A stretch of DNA of 44,253 nt from positions 1-44,253 of the forward strand of contig JANMXS010000295.1 of assembly GCA_031394335.1 (NCBI GenBank). Direction: 5' to 3'. The notes below the pieces were generated by a model. It ran no database searches. It had not been told where the DNA came from and saw only the letters and a list, made by a program, of their open reading frames with translations. Both the position numbers and the translations under genes were made by a program. Every line of letters begins with the position of its first letter. Position 1 is the stretch's first letter. This document shows, one piece after another, positions 1 to 8,573 of the stretch. The stretch is from UKL13-2 sp031394335. GTDB taxonomy: Bacteria; Pseudomonadota; Gammaproteobacteria; Burkholderiales; Usitatibacteraceae.

Positions 1-1
1 C

Positions 2-226
2 CCTGGTCTGATTAAGGTGCCGACCTTCCTCGCGCACGCGGAGTGGGACCAGGATCTGCCGAGCTACATGCTATATGCCTATTTCGAGAAGCTCACCAGC
101 GCGCCCTACAAGCGCTATGTGCAAATCGGCGAAGGCACACACACCGTCATCATGGAAAAAAACCGCATGCAGTTGTTCACCGCGGTACAGCAGTTCCTGG
201 ATGAGAAGTTTGTTGTCGGCAAATAA
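2..226 (+). CDS. Alpha/beta hydrolase, C-terminal fragment (cut by window edge)
   Basis: The frame is open from the first bases and runs to a TAA at 224-226, so only the last ~74 residues are present. The visible part reads VPTFLAHAEWDQDLP, the usual strand carrying the acid residue of the catalytic triad. It is followed by GEGTHTVIMEKNR, which resembles the segment with the catalytic His near the end of alpha/beta hydrolases. The nucleophile elbow lies outside the window, so substrate cannot be judged. An internal GTG at 17 is not a likely real start, because the coding frame continues upstream of it. Confidence 0.7.
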   Translation, partial: PGLIKVPTFLAHAEWDQDLPSYMLYAYFEKLTSAPYKRYVQIGEGTHTVIMEKNRMQLFTAVQQFLDEKFVVGK

Positions 227-297
227 GGTTTGGACCGGCTTGGATCATCTGTACTGGGGCAAAGCGCGGTGAAGCCTTGCCTTCAATCGGCGCGCCC

Positions 298-2724
298 TCA
301 ATAAGCCCTCAGTGCGCCCGCTTGCAGCAGGCTTGCGGCGCCAGCCCGGCGTTGCGTGAGCGGCTCGTCGCCATGACGTTCCTGCTCGCGCATCGAGGTC
401 AGATCGAAGGCCCACGACCACTTGGCAAAAATTTCGTTTTGCCGGCGCGTGTAATTGCCGTCGGGATCGAGCATTCGCGAGGACGTGAAGCCGAGATAGA
501 AGTTGGTGCCGAGGCCACGCCGGTGGCCGTAGACGATGGAGGCGATTTCGTTTTTCTGGAAAGCGCTGACCGGTAGGCTGTACATCGAGGGCGAACGTCG
601 CACGCCGTTGTACTGGCCGATAAAACGCAGGGTGTCGCGCGGTGAGAAGTGATAAATCGATTTCAGCTGTATGGCGCGCTCCTGCAGGATGCGCGCCGAC
701 CCCGCAACGGCTTGCTTTGAGTTGATGACGGCGTTGTCAAGGCGCGGCTCCAGCTCCCAGCGATCGGTCAAGCGCAAGGTGGCCGTGGTGCTGAGCAAGT
801 AGCCCTTGCCGACGCGATTATTGGCGACATCGCCGCGGTCGCCGACCAAGGCTTCCAGATAGAAATAGGTGAGCACACGGCCCGGGTTGGATTCGATATT
901 TCCATAGACACGGTTGAGCCTGAGGGGCTCGCCATCCTCGCGATAACGTGCTTTGTCGCCGGGTCGCAGTTCCAGGAACAAGCCGGTATTGCGCGGCAGA
1001 GATATGAATATGCCGGGATAGATCTGCCGGTTCAGCAGGCGGCCGGAATCGTCACGCTTGTACCTTAAGTTGAGCTGTGGGCCGACGGTAGTGAAGGGGC
1101 CGACGTCGCGCCATTTGTATTGCAGGTGCTGATACGTAGCGTTGTAGCCGACCTGCGAAAAAAACCCGTTGTCGGCGCGAAAACCGCGCCCGGCGTGTTC
1201 GAGCCCGCCGTTGACGCTCCATAGCGGATCGTTGAAGTTGTAGTCGAGCAAGGTGGCATTGTCGGTGCGTGGCATACCGGGTGCGATCAGGCCGGTATTG
1301 CGCTCGTCGCGGGTGCTGCTGATCAATACATCGCCACGGATGCGCAATGCCTCGGTGGGACGCCATACGAAGTCGCCGCCGCCGACGCGGTTGTACAACG
1401 GCTTTTTGCCGCTATCGGTATCGTAGCTGCGATCAGTGGCGAGCCCGCCAAAGGTCCATGCGCCGCGATTGACACGAAAGCGGCCGATGGTCGCCTGCGA
1501 TTTCGAATCCTGTGCGGCGACATTGGTGCCAAGCGGGCCCGGCAGCAGGATCAATCCACCGCCATCGTCGCGCGCGGTAAGAAAAATGAAATCGCTGCTG
1601 TCATTGCGTTCGGTGATGCGCGCACCCCAGGCCGGGTTGTTGATGGTGCGGGTGTAAATCGCATTGAAAGGTGAGGAAAGAATATCCGCGCCCTCCTGGA
1701 AAAACGCGCGCTTCTCCGGAAAGAACAAAGCGAATTGGGAATTCGCCGCGAGCTGGGGCGTGTCCAGTTCAACCTGCGAAAAATCTGGGTTGATGGTCGC
1801 GTCGAACACCAGGTCGGCACGCGGCCGGAATTTCACATCGGCACTGACGACAAAATCGTTATGGCCGGACGTGCCTACACCATTGATCTTGTCGCCCGAG
1901 CGCCGCCAGGTGAGCTGCGGGGTGAGCGTGAATTCGCGGCCATCGGGCAGCGCGTTCATCCCGGTCAATGTCTGCCCATAGCAAAGGAAGCAATTGTTAT
2001 CGCGCGGCATTTGCGCATTGCCGAAGCGATATACCTCGTCACGTGCCATTGCGCGCACGATCACGAATGACCAGGTTGCCGATGGCGGCGAACTGTAGCG
2101 CAAGGTCGAGAACGGGATTTTTACCTCGGCCGTCCAGCCGCTGGCCGTGCGTCGGGTCTTGGCATCCCATTCAAAATCGGGCGACATGTCTTCATTGCCG
2201 GAGTCTTCATTGAACAGGCCGTCGGCGAGCACGCCGGAGGCGTTGAGGCGAAACAGTTGGGCAAATTTGCGCGTGCCGATCGGATCGATATAGATCGAGA
2301 AAAAATCGTTGGCATTGGGAATCTGGTCGCGTCTGGCCAGCGGCGCATCGATCCTGGCGGGGTCCGGGTCGAAGGCGCTGAGGCCGATGTACAGCGCATG
2401 CTGGTCGTAGGCAATGCGCACTTCGGACCGATATTTGGCGCTGACACCGTCGCGTGGACTGATCTCGAAAAATTGACTGATGGCCGGTACGCGCTGCCAT
2501 AAAGGTTCATCGAGATCGCCATCGAGCGTGATCTGCTCGCCCGCAATCAGCCGCGTCGCCATGATCGGGCCGTTGCGTCGTTCCTCAGTGCTCAGCGGGG
2601 GCGCCGAGGTCGTTGGCGTCGCGGGTGTCTGCGCAAACGTGGCCCAGGCGCTACTGCAGAAGGTGAGCATTGCGCCAGTTTGCAGGCAGCGCGTCCACGC
2701 GCGAGTGCTGATTGGTAGTTCCAT
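298..2724 (-). CDS. DUF5916 / CBM9-like domain outer-membrane-type protein
   Basis: About 808 residues. A signal-like hydrophobic N-terminus (residues ~15-32) is followed by a segment starting ATRLIAGEQITLDGDLDEPLWQ, typical of the family-9 carbohydrate-binding-like domain at the front of DUF5916 proteins. The remainder is rich in alternating strands with aromatic residues (for example NRVYGNIESNPGRVLTYFYL), consistent with an outer-membrane beta barrel. These proteins are usually around 700-800 residues and their role is not settled. I chose the ATG at 2724 because a GGGGG stretch precedes it at ribosome-binding distance; an in-frame ATG at 2751 is the alternative. The barrel-like region seems to end at EIFAKWSWAF, and about 36 further polar residues follow, an odd tail for an outer-membrane protein. 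Stands alone; the next gene is co-directional with a 197-bp gap. Confidence 0.8.
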   Translation of the reverse strand: MELPISTRAWTRCLQTGAMLTFCSSAWATFAQTPATPTTSAPPLSTEERRNGPIMATRLIAGEQITLDGDLDEPLWQRVPAISQFFEISPRDGVSAKYRSEVRIAYDQHALYIGLSAFDPDPARIDAPLARRDQIPNANDFFSIYIDPIGTRKFAQLFRLNASGVLADGLFNEDSGNEDMSPDFEWDAKTRRTASGWTAEVKIPFSTLRYSSPPSATWSFVIVRAMARDEVYRFGNAQMPRDNNCFLCYGQTLTGMNALPDGREFTLTPQLTWRRSGDKINGVGTSGHNDFVVSADVKFRPRADLVFDATINPDFSQVELDTPQLAANSQFALFFPEKRAFFQEGADILSSPFNAIYTRTINNPAWGARITERNDSSDFIFLTARDDGGGLILLPGPLGTNVAAQDSKSQATIGRFRVNRGAWTFGGLATDRSYDTDSGKKPLYNRVGGGDFVWRPTEALRIRGDVLISSTRDERNTGLIAPGMPRTDNATLLDYNFNDPLWSVNGGLEHAGRGFRADNGFFSQVGYNATYQHLQYKWRDVGPFTTVGPQLNLRYKRDDSGRLLNRQIYPGIFISLPRNTGLFLELRPGDKARYREDGEPLRLNRVYGNIESNPGRVLTYFYLEALVGDRGDVANNRVGKGYLLSTTATLRLTDRWELEPRLDNAVINSKQAVAGSARILQERAIQLKSIYHFSPRDTLRFIGQYNGVRRSPSMYSLPVSAFQKNEIASIVYGHRRGLGTNFYLGFTSSRMLDPDGNYTRRQNEIFAKWSWAFDLTSMREQERHGDEPLTQRRAGAASLLQAGALRAY

Positions 2725-2921
2725 CTTTATTTTGCCCCCTGTTTGAGCCATGCCCTTGAACCGGCTTATCCCTTTGATGCGCTGACAGTGCGATTTGGTT
2801 ATTTAGCAGCTGTGCTGAGAATAGCGGCGCGATAAAAAACTCGCGCGCCCCGGAAGATGAAATGCGGAAGGCGTGGTGCGAGTTGCGGGTGGGCAGCAGG
2901 CGAGCGCCATGTCGGCAACGG

Positions 2922-3491
2922 TCAGAACACCTCGATCTTCCTGCCGTTGGCGGCCAGCACCGTCTCGATGAAATTTTTCCAGGTCGGATTGGGTGCCCAT
3001 ACGCCGGTCAACTTGGCGAGGCTGTCGTTGAGTGGTGCGCCTTCGTGGATCACGCGGTACAGAAAGGTGAAGGATGAGCCGCGCAGATTGACCTGGCAGT
3101 GCACCAGTACGTTTTTGTTGCCGGCGGCCTTGAGCACATTGCTGAACAGCTGAAAATCTTCGCTGGTGGGGTTGGTCCAGGCGACCGGGATGCTGACGTA
3201 GACCACACCGGTTTTAGCGAGCAACGCGCCCTCGGTTTCGACCGCCGTTTCATATTCCGGCGGCGCCAGATTGATCACCATGTCATAGCCCATCGCTTTG
3301 GCTTTCTGCAGATATGCCTGGTCAGGCTGGGCGGACGAGTTAAGTCCCTTGCGCCACTGCACCAGATTTCCAGGGTCGCCATCGGCGGCGAATGTGAGCA
3401 CCGGAATGGTCAGCGTCAGTGCCAGGATCGACAATGATCCGAGCCACCGCATGGCATTGACTGAATACTGTCGCGAGAAAATTTGTGCCAT
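2922..3491 (-). CDS. Exported protein-tyrosine/dual-specificity phosphatase-like protein
   Basis: 189 residues with an N-terminal hydrophobic segment (residues ~15-36, ending LTFAADGDP) that looks like a cleavable signal peptide, so the protein is probably periplasmic. The core reads MGYDMVINLAPPE, then VAWTNPTSEDF (a possible general-acid Asp ~112), then the loop HCQVNLRGSS with Cys132 and Arg137. This matches the small bacterial phosphatase-like family related to DUF442/DSP. The loop has four residues between Cys and Arg, one fewer than the canonical CX5R signature, so activity is uncertain. The ATG at 3491 has an AAAAGGGG ribosome site. An internal ATG at 3452 would give a more typical signal peptide but has no clear site. 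Confidence 0.7.
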   Translation of the reverse strand: MAQIFSRQYSVNAMRWLGSLSILALTLTIPVLTFAADGDPGNLVQWRKGLNSSAQPDQAYLQKAKAMGYDMVINLAPPEYETAVETEGALLAKTGVVYVSIPVAWTNPTSEDFQLFSNVLKAAGNKNVLVHCQVNLRGSSFTFLYRVIHEGAPLNDSLAKLTGVWAPNPTWKNFIETVLAANGRKIEVF

Positions 3492-3778
3492 ATGCCCCTT
3501 TTGATCAAGCCCCGACTACCTTGGTCCGTCCTCAATGGCGGCACACTAACTCATTGTCCGCCAAAGCGGAGTCCGGCTCACAAGTTCGTGTCGCGATGGG
3601 AGATTGCATGACTTTTCCTGCTGGCAGTTTTGTTTACGAACGGTACAGCCTGAATTCCGCACCAAATAAATCAAAGCGTAAAGCGACGAGTCGACAAAAA
3701 AAACGACTAAAGTGCGCGTAGCCAGCGTTGTTTGCCAGGCCATTTGATGCACCATTTATTGAACTTGGATTCGCCGCA

Positions 3779-4573
3779 ATGACAAAAGCCAGCCACAGCA
3801 TTGAAACCTCCGAGGAATCAGGGGTACGTTTTCTGCATTTCGGTTCCGAGTGGATACAGGGCGCGATGCGGATAGCGCGGCCCTATGCGCTGGAACTTGA
3901 ATACACGCGCGAAATGATGGGGATGTTGCTGCTCCGGCCGGATGCTGACTGGCCGAAAAGCGTTTTGCAGGTCGGGCTCGGCGCAGCTTCGCTGGTCAAG
4001 TTTTTGCATCGTCATGGGCCCAATACCAGGCAGACCATTGTGGAAATCAACCCTGCAGTGGTGGCGATGGCGTATCAGTCGTTCAAGCTGCCGCGCGACG
4101 AGGTGAATATCGATATCCAGATCGGCGATGGCGTTGCCTGGATGAAGCAGGCCAAGGGAAAATTTGATTGCATCATGGTCGACGGTTATGACCATAACGC
4201 ACGCTTCGGTGCGTTGGGCACCGAAGATTTCTACCGCGATTGCCGCGCGCGACTCAGCAAGCGCGGGGTACTGGCGCTCAACCTGTTTGGCCGTGCACAC
4301 GGCTACCGTGCACAGATCGAAAATCTCAAGGTTGCCTTCGACAATCGGGTACTGGCGCTGCCCCCTGTGGAAGGTGGCAATGCGATTGCATTCGCCGTGG
4401 TGGGCGAGCGCGCAGTGATTGAATCGCAAATCCTGCGCGATGAGGCGCAGCGGGTTTATGAAGCAACCGGGCTGAAGCTGATGGCGACCGTGGCGCGCAT
4501 CGAGCAGGCGGTGGTGGCGGCAGGGAACAGCGGTGACCGGGCCAGCAAGCGCGGTTCAGGCAGAGGTCGTTAA
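3779..4573 (+). CDS. Spermidine-synthase-like methyltransferase-fold protein
   Basis: 264 residues. VLQVGLGAASLVKFLHR is the glycine-rich nucleotide loop, QTIVEINPAVVAMA carries the acidic residue that usually binds the adenosyl ribose, and FDCIMVDGYDH is the active-site acidic strand of polyamine aminopropyltransferases. Cytoplasmic. Many bacterial members lack proof of making spermidine, and no speD-like gene is nearby, so the substrate is open. The ATG at 3779 is preferred over an in-frame TTG at 3728. The TAA stop shares its bases with the stop of the convergent hydroxypyruvate isomerase gene (TTAA at 4570-4573). The 287-bp gap upstream, divergent from the phosphatase-like gene, must hold its promoter, but I see no convincing one. 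Confidence 0.75.
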   Translation: MTKASHSIETSEESGVRFLHFGSEWIQGAMRIARPYALELEYTREMMGMLLLRPDADWPKSVLQVGLGAASLVKFLHRHGPNTRQTIVEINPAVVAMAYQSFKLPRDEVNIDIQIGDGVAWMKQAKGKFDCIMVDGYDHNARFGALGTEDFYRDCRARLSKRGVLALNLFGRAHGYRAQIENLKVAFDNRVLALPPVEGGNAIAFAVVGERAVIESQILRDEAQRVYEATGLKLMATVARIEQAVVAAGNSGDRASKRGSGRGR

Positions 4574-5358
4574 CGCGGCCCTGTTTGCTGTGGCGTGAAC
4601 CACCCCAGGCTGTCGTCGGTGCTGCCGCTGGGCCGATATTCCGCGCTCACCCAGCCTTGGTAGCCGATGGCATCGATGTGCGCAAACATGGCCGCCAAGT
4701 CGATTGTGCCGGTGCCTGGTTCGTGTCGTCCGGGTGCATCGGCAAACTGGATATGGCCGATGACCGGCAGCAAACGATTGAGTACGGTGGCGAGGTCATC
4801 GCCCATCAGGTGCATATGATAAAGATCGTATTGCAACATCACATTGTCCAGCGCGACCTTGTTCAGTACCGCCACAGCCTTGCTGGATGTGTCGAGCAGG
4901 AAACCGGGTGTGTCGATACTGTTCAGCGGCTCCACCGTGAGTATCAGTCCTGCTTTCGCAAACTCTGTGCCGGCGTAACGAAGGTTGGCCAGCAGGGTCT
5001 GCTCGCAGTCGCGTATATCGGCATCAACCGGCAGCTTGCCGGCGAGGCAATTGCAGCGCGGCGTACCGAGTTTCTGTGCGTAGGTGATGGCCTGCGCTAC
5101 GCTGGCCTGGAATTCCGCTTCACGGCCGGGTATGCAGGCGATGCCGAAATCGCCCTTGGCGGCATCTCCCGCAGGCAGATTGTGTAATACCGGCGCCAAC
5201 TTGAAGGTGTTCAGCCGGGCTTTGATATCCGCCGCATCGAAGGCGTACGGAAAGTGATATTCCACGGCGCGAAAACCGGCGCGCGCGGCCAGTTCGAAAC
5301 GATCCAGAAAGGGCACTTCGGTCCACAGAAAACTGAGATTGGCGGCGAATTTCGGCAT
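4570..5358 (-). CDS. hyi: Hydroxypyruvate isomerase
   Basis: 262 residues, the normal size for this TIM-barrel enzyme, which interconverts hydroxypyruvate and tartronate semialdehyde in glyoxylate metabolism. Recognisable blocks are MPKFAANLSFLWTEVPFLDRF at the start, ILTVEPLNSID with the first catalytic Glu, MLQYDLYHMHLMGDD, FADAPGRHEPGTG and WVSAEYRP with the second Glu. The ATG at 5358 fits the family start; upstream in-frame ATGs would add a non-homologous 77 residues. Genes of the related tartronate-semialdehyde reductase and hydroxyacid dehydrogenase families lie 26 kb away (30769-32599) rather than alongside. Related sugar-phosphate isomerases/epimerases are the alternative, but the match is close. 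Confidence 0.85.
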   Translation of the reverse strand: MPKFAANLSFLWTEVPFLDRFELAARAGFRAVEYHFPYAFDAADIKARLNTFKLAPVLHNLPAGDAAKGDFGIACIPGREAEFQASVAQAITYAQKLGTPRCNCLAGKLPVDADIRDCEQTLLANLRYAGTEFAKAGLILTVEPLNSIDTPGFLLDTSSKAVAVLNKVALDNVMLQYDLYHMHLMGDDLATVLNRLLPVIGHIQFADAPGRHEPGTGTIDLAAMFAHIDAIGYQGWVSAEYRPSGSTDDSLGWFTPQQTGPR

Positions 5359-5639
5359 TGGCGATGGAATCGAACGCGTGGCGGGGTTGAAAACGCGATG
5401 GCAGCCATCAAGTGTAGCAGTGGTGGTTGCTGATCTCGATGTCTGATGGTGTATCGTGTTGAGGTCGGAACAAGGTAAAAATCGCGGGACTCTGCCTTCT
5501 CCGGCGTCTTCCTTCCGCGTCGCAGATGCCGCGAACAATATCGCAACAAGTCCATCTTGTAAATTCGTCTTTCCATCCTGGCCTGGCAATGGGTTCTGAC
5601 TGATGGCGTTGACGGATATTTATCTCAGAACTGGTATCC

Positions 5640-7475
5640 ATGTCCCCTCATTCCCCTGGCGGCGCGGCCGCATCCCCGGCCATGCCGGCCGACCCGAAAT
5701 CCACCGCCAAGGCGGACCGTCGCGTGATCGCCTCGCTGTTTCCCTATCTCTGGGAATTCCGCTGGCGGGTGGCGCTGGCCATCACCTTCCTGGTGGCTGC
5801 CAAGGTGGCGAATATCGGCGTACCGCTGGTGATGAAGCGGATCGTCGATTCGCTGGATCAATCGCAGGCGGTGCTGGTGGTGCCGTTTGCGCTGCTGCTG
5901 ACCTATGGATTGCTGCGCCTGTCGAGCACGCTGTTTGCGGAATTGCGCGATATCGTGTTCGTGAAGGTGACACAGCGCGCGATGCGCAATATCGCGCTGA
6001 AGGTGTTCCGCCATTTGCATGCGCTGTCATTGCGTTTCCACCTCGAACGCCAAACTGGTGGCGTGACCCGCGATGTAGAACGCGGCACCCGCGGCATTTC
6101 CACCTTGCTGTCGTTCATGCTGTTTTCGGTGATCCCGATCATTCTCGAAATCACTATGGTGACGGTACTGCTGGCGGTGAAGTTCGACTGGACCTTCGTG
6201 GTGGTGACGCTGTGTGCCATCCTGCTGTACGGGGGCACAACTATCGCCATTACCGAGTGGCGCACCCAGCATCGCCGCCAGATGAACGATATGGATTCAA
6301 AAGCCAATACCAAGGCGATCGACTCGCTGCTCAATTACGAGACCGTCAAATATTTCGGCAATGAAGAATTTGAGGCAGGGCGCTACGACAAGAACCTGCA
6401 GCGCTACGAAACGGCAGCGACCAAGAGCGAGACCTCGCTGGGCATCCTCAATTGCGCGCAGAGCGTGGTGATCGCCATGGCGGTGACACTGCTGATGTGG
6501 CGCGCATCCGAGGGCATTGTCGAGCGCAAGCTCACTATCGGCGATCTGGTGATGGTCAACGCGCTGCTGATCCAGCTTTATATCCCGCTCAATTTTCTGG
6601 GCACGATGTATCGCGAGATCCGCCAGGCCCTGACCGATATGGAAAAAATGTTCCGACTGCTCGGCGAGAACCGCGAAATCCAGGACAAGCCGAATGCCTT
6701 GCCGTTGGCGGTGCGGGGTGCGGCCATCAAATTCGAGAACGTCAATTTCAGCTATGACCCCAAGCGGCAGATCCTGCACGACGTGAGTTTCGAGGTGCCG
6801 GCCGGAAAAACCGTGGCGGTAGTGGGTTCCAGCGGCGCCGGAAAATCCACCATCTCGCGGTTGATGTTTCGTTTTTACGACGTCAATGGCGGGCGTATCA
6901 CCATCGACGACCAGGATATTCGCGACGTCACGCAGACCAGCGTGCGCGCCAGCCTCGGCATCGTCCCGCAGGACACGGTGCTGTTCAACGACACCATTCA
7001 TTACAACATCGCCTATGGAAAACCCGGCTCCAGCGATGCCGATATCGAGGATGCGGCGCGACGTGCGCATGTGTCGGATTTCATCCAGCGCCTGCCGGAT
7101 AAATGGGACAGCATGGTCGGCGAGCGCGGCCTGAAATTGTCCGGTGGCGAGAAGCAGCGCGTGGCGATTGCACGCACTTTGCTTAAAAATCCGGCGATCA
7201 TGATTTTTGACGAGGCCACCTCAGCGCTGGACTCGGCGACGGAAAAGTCCATCCAGGCGGAACTGCGTGAAATCGCGAGAGATCGAACGACGCTGGTTAT
7301 TGCGCATCGTTTGTCGACGATCATCGATGCCGATCAGATTCTGGTGCTCGATCACGGCCGCATTATCGAGCGCGGCAACTTCCGCGAGCTGCTGGATGCG
7401 GACGGCAAGTTTGCGCAGATGTGGCGTCTCCAGCAACAGGAAGAAGAAAAAATTGCCGCGCCACTTGAAATTTGA
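5640..7475 (+). CDS. Atm1-type ABC exporter (half-transporter, membrane domain plus ATPase)
   Basis: 611 residues. The first ~330 residues form a six-helix ABC exporter membrane domain (FRWRVALAITFLVAAKVANIGVPLVMKRIVDSL, later NYETVKYFGNEEFE, a block typical of the Atm1/HMT group). The ATPase domain follows with Walker A GSSGAGKST (~397), signature LSGGEKQR (~500), Walker B IMIFDEAT (~520) and the switch His in IAHRLST. Atm1 proteins export glutathione-linked metal or sulfur compounds across the inner membrane, working as homodimers. The start at 5640 gives a 25-residue polar leader; a second ATG lies 14 codons in. It stands alone and is divergent from hyi with a 281-bp gap. Confidence 0.88.
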   Translation: MSPHSPGGAAASPAMPADPKSTAKADRRVIASLFPYLWEFRWRVALAITFLVAAKVANIGVPLVMKRIVDSLDQSQAVLVVPFALLLTYGLLRLSSTLFAELRDIVFVKVTQRAMRNIALKVFRHLHALSLRFHLERQTGGVTRDVERGTRGISTLLSFMLFSVIPIILEITMVTVLLAVKFDWTFVVVTLCAILLYGGTTIAITEWRTQHRRQMNDMDSKANTKAIDSLLNYETVKYFGNEEFEAGRYDKNLQRYETAATKSETSLGILNCAQSVVIAMAVTLLMWRASEGIVERKLTIGDLVMVNALLIQLYIPLNFLGTMYREIRQALTDMEKMFRLLGENREIQDKPNALPLAVRGAAIKFENVNFSYDPKRQILHDVSFEVPAGKTVAVVGSSGAGKSTISRLMFRFYDVNGGRITIDDQDIRDVTQTSVRASLGIVPQDTVLFNDTIHYNIAYGKPGSSDADIEDAARRAHVSDFIQRLPDKWDSMVGERGLKLSGGEKQRVAIARTLLKNPAIMIFDEATSALDSATEKSIQAELREIARDRTTLVIAHRLSTIIDADQILVLDHGRIIERGNFRELLDADGKFAQMWRLQQQEEEKIAAPLEI

Positions 7476-8008
7476 CGCACAGCATATATTTTCCAAAAGT
7501 GCGACGCGTGCTGTGCATGAAATCTTCTACCTGTGAGGGTGGGAAATGGGGGCGGCACATAATTTACGTTTTACTTTATGTAAAATCCGCTGCCGCAAAA
7601 TAGATAAGTCTCTGCAGTCACGTTGCGTTGTGTCCTTGTTTTAATTGGGCGCCATCGCGCGTGAATGCGTGTTTGCGGGCTAAATTCTGTCAACCGCATT
7701 TTTGCATCGGCGCTATTCCCGGTTGAAAGAAAAAATCGGGCTGGATGTGGTTGCGAAAGATCGAACTGTCGATTGGTCAGATGCTGAACCTTCAGCCAGC
7801 TTATCGATCAGAGCAGGGAGTTTGCCGTGATGTGGGGATTTCAGCCGCAGAAAAAAACGCAAACGGAAGTAATGCCCTTGCCTGAACATGCGCCAGCACT
7901 TTGGCGGATTGTTCGACGAAGGTGAGTGGCAGTTTCAAGGTGGCACGCTGGTATAAAAACAGTAGTTTAAAAAGTGGCATCAATCGCAATTAACGCTTAG
8001 GAGCTAGC
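7476..8008. other. Gene-free stretch between the ABC exporter and the outer-membrane barrel gene
   Basis: No credible gene in 533 bp. An 8-bp inverted repeat GCACAGCA/TGCTGTGC (7477-7484, 7509-7516) follows the exporter stop but lacks a T run. A short perfect inverted repeat TTTTAC-N5-GTAAAA lies at 7569-7585. Near the right end, TGGTATAAA at 7949-7957 looks like an extended -10 box for the barrel gene, and TAGGAGC just before 8009 is its ribosome site. A 62-codon minus-strand frame at 7801-7989 shows no family resemblance and is not called. Confidence 0.5.
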
Positions 8009-8515
8009 ATGAAAAAGACAATCCTTTCATTGGGAATTTTGGCCGCAATCGGCTCAATGCAAGCCTTCGCCGCAGACACGAATTTGTATGTCCGCGGTAA
8101 CGTTGGCCAGAGCCGTTACGACATTGGTGGCGGATACGGTAACAAGACCGATTCCGTGATCGGCGCCGCGATGGGCTACACCTTCTCACCCAATATCGGT
8201 GTTGAGGTGGGCTACAACGACTATGGCAGCGTCAACTTCGGCGCCGCCGCCAGCGCGAAAACAGGCCATGCGTCGTTGATCCTGACGGCCCCGTTGGGCA
8301 ACGAATTTTCCGTTTACGGCCGTGCCGGCGTTGCCAGCACGGAACGCAAGGTGAGCGGTTTCGGCGGGTCGGTTTCTGACACCAAAACCGAAGGTTTATT
8401 CGGTGTTGGCGTTGGCTATAACTTCGCCAGGAACATCACCGGCACGCTGGAATATCAAAAGTTGAATGACAGCGACGTCAGCGCGATTGCCGCGGGGGTC
8501 AAGTTCAGCTTCTAG
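8009..8515 (+). CDS. Small outer-membrane beta-barrel protein (OmpA-type transmembrane fold)
   Basis: 168 residues with a classic signal peptide, MKKTILSLGILAAIGSMQAFA, cut before ADTNLY. The mature part alternates strands (YVRGNVGQSRYDIGG, GYTFSPNIGVEVGYNDYG, SVYGRAGVAST, GVGYNFARNITGTLEYQKL) and ends VKFSF. A terminal Phe is the usual BAM recognition signal of outer-membrane barrels. Size and strand number suggest an eight-stranded barrel without a periplasmic OmpA domain. Function unknown. Ribosome site AGGAG lies six bases before the ATG, an extended -10-like box is ~50 bp upstream, and a strong terminator follows, so it is a single-gene unit. Confidence 0.85.
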   Translation: MKKTILSLGILAAIGSMQAFAADTNLYVRGNVGQSRYDIGGGYGNKTDSVIGAAMGYTFSPNIGVEVGYNDYGSVNFGAAASAKTGHASLILTAPLGNEFSVYGRAGVASTERKVSGFGGSVSDTKTEGLFGVGVGYNFARNITGTLEYQKLNDSDVSAIAAGVKFSF

Positions 8516-8536
8516 GCAGGACCATTTTAACGCATG

Positions 8537-8569
8537 AAAAAAGCGCGAGGGCAACCTCGCGCTTTTTTT
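8537..8569. terminator. Bidirectional intrinsic terminator
   Basis: A perfect 10-bp stem, AAGCGCGAGG / CCTCGCGCTT (8541-8550, 8555-8564), with a GCAA loop. It is preceded by an A run and followed by seven Ts, so it works on both strands: for the barrel gene ending at 8515 and for the hydrolase gene ending at 8574 on the minus strand. Confidence 0.92.
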
Positions 8570-8573
8570 GCTT

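Noticed and set aside
7801..7989. A 62-codon minus-strand frame upstream of the outer-membrane barrel gene
   Set aside because: No ribosome site, no family resemblance, and it covers the likely promoter of the barrel gene.
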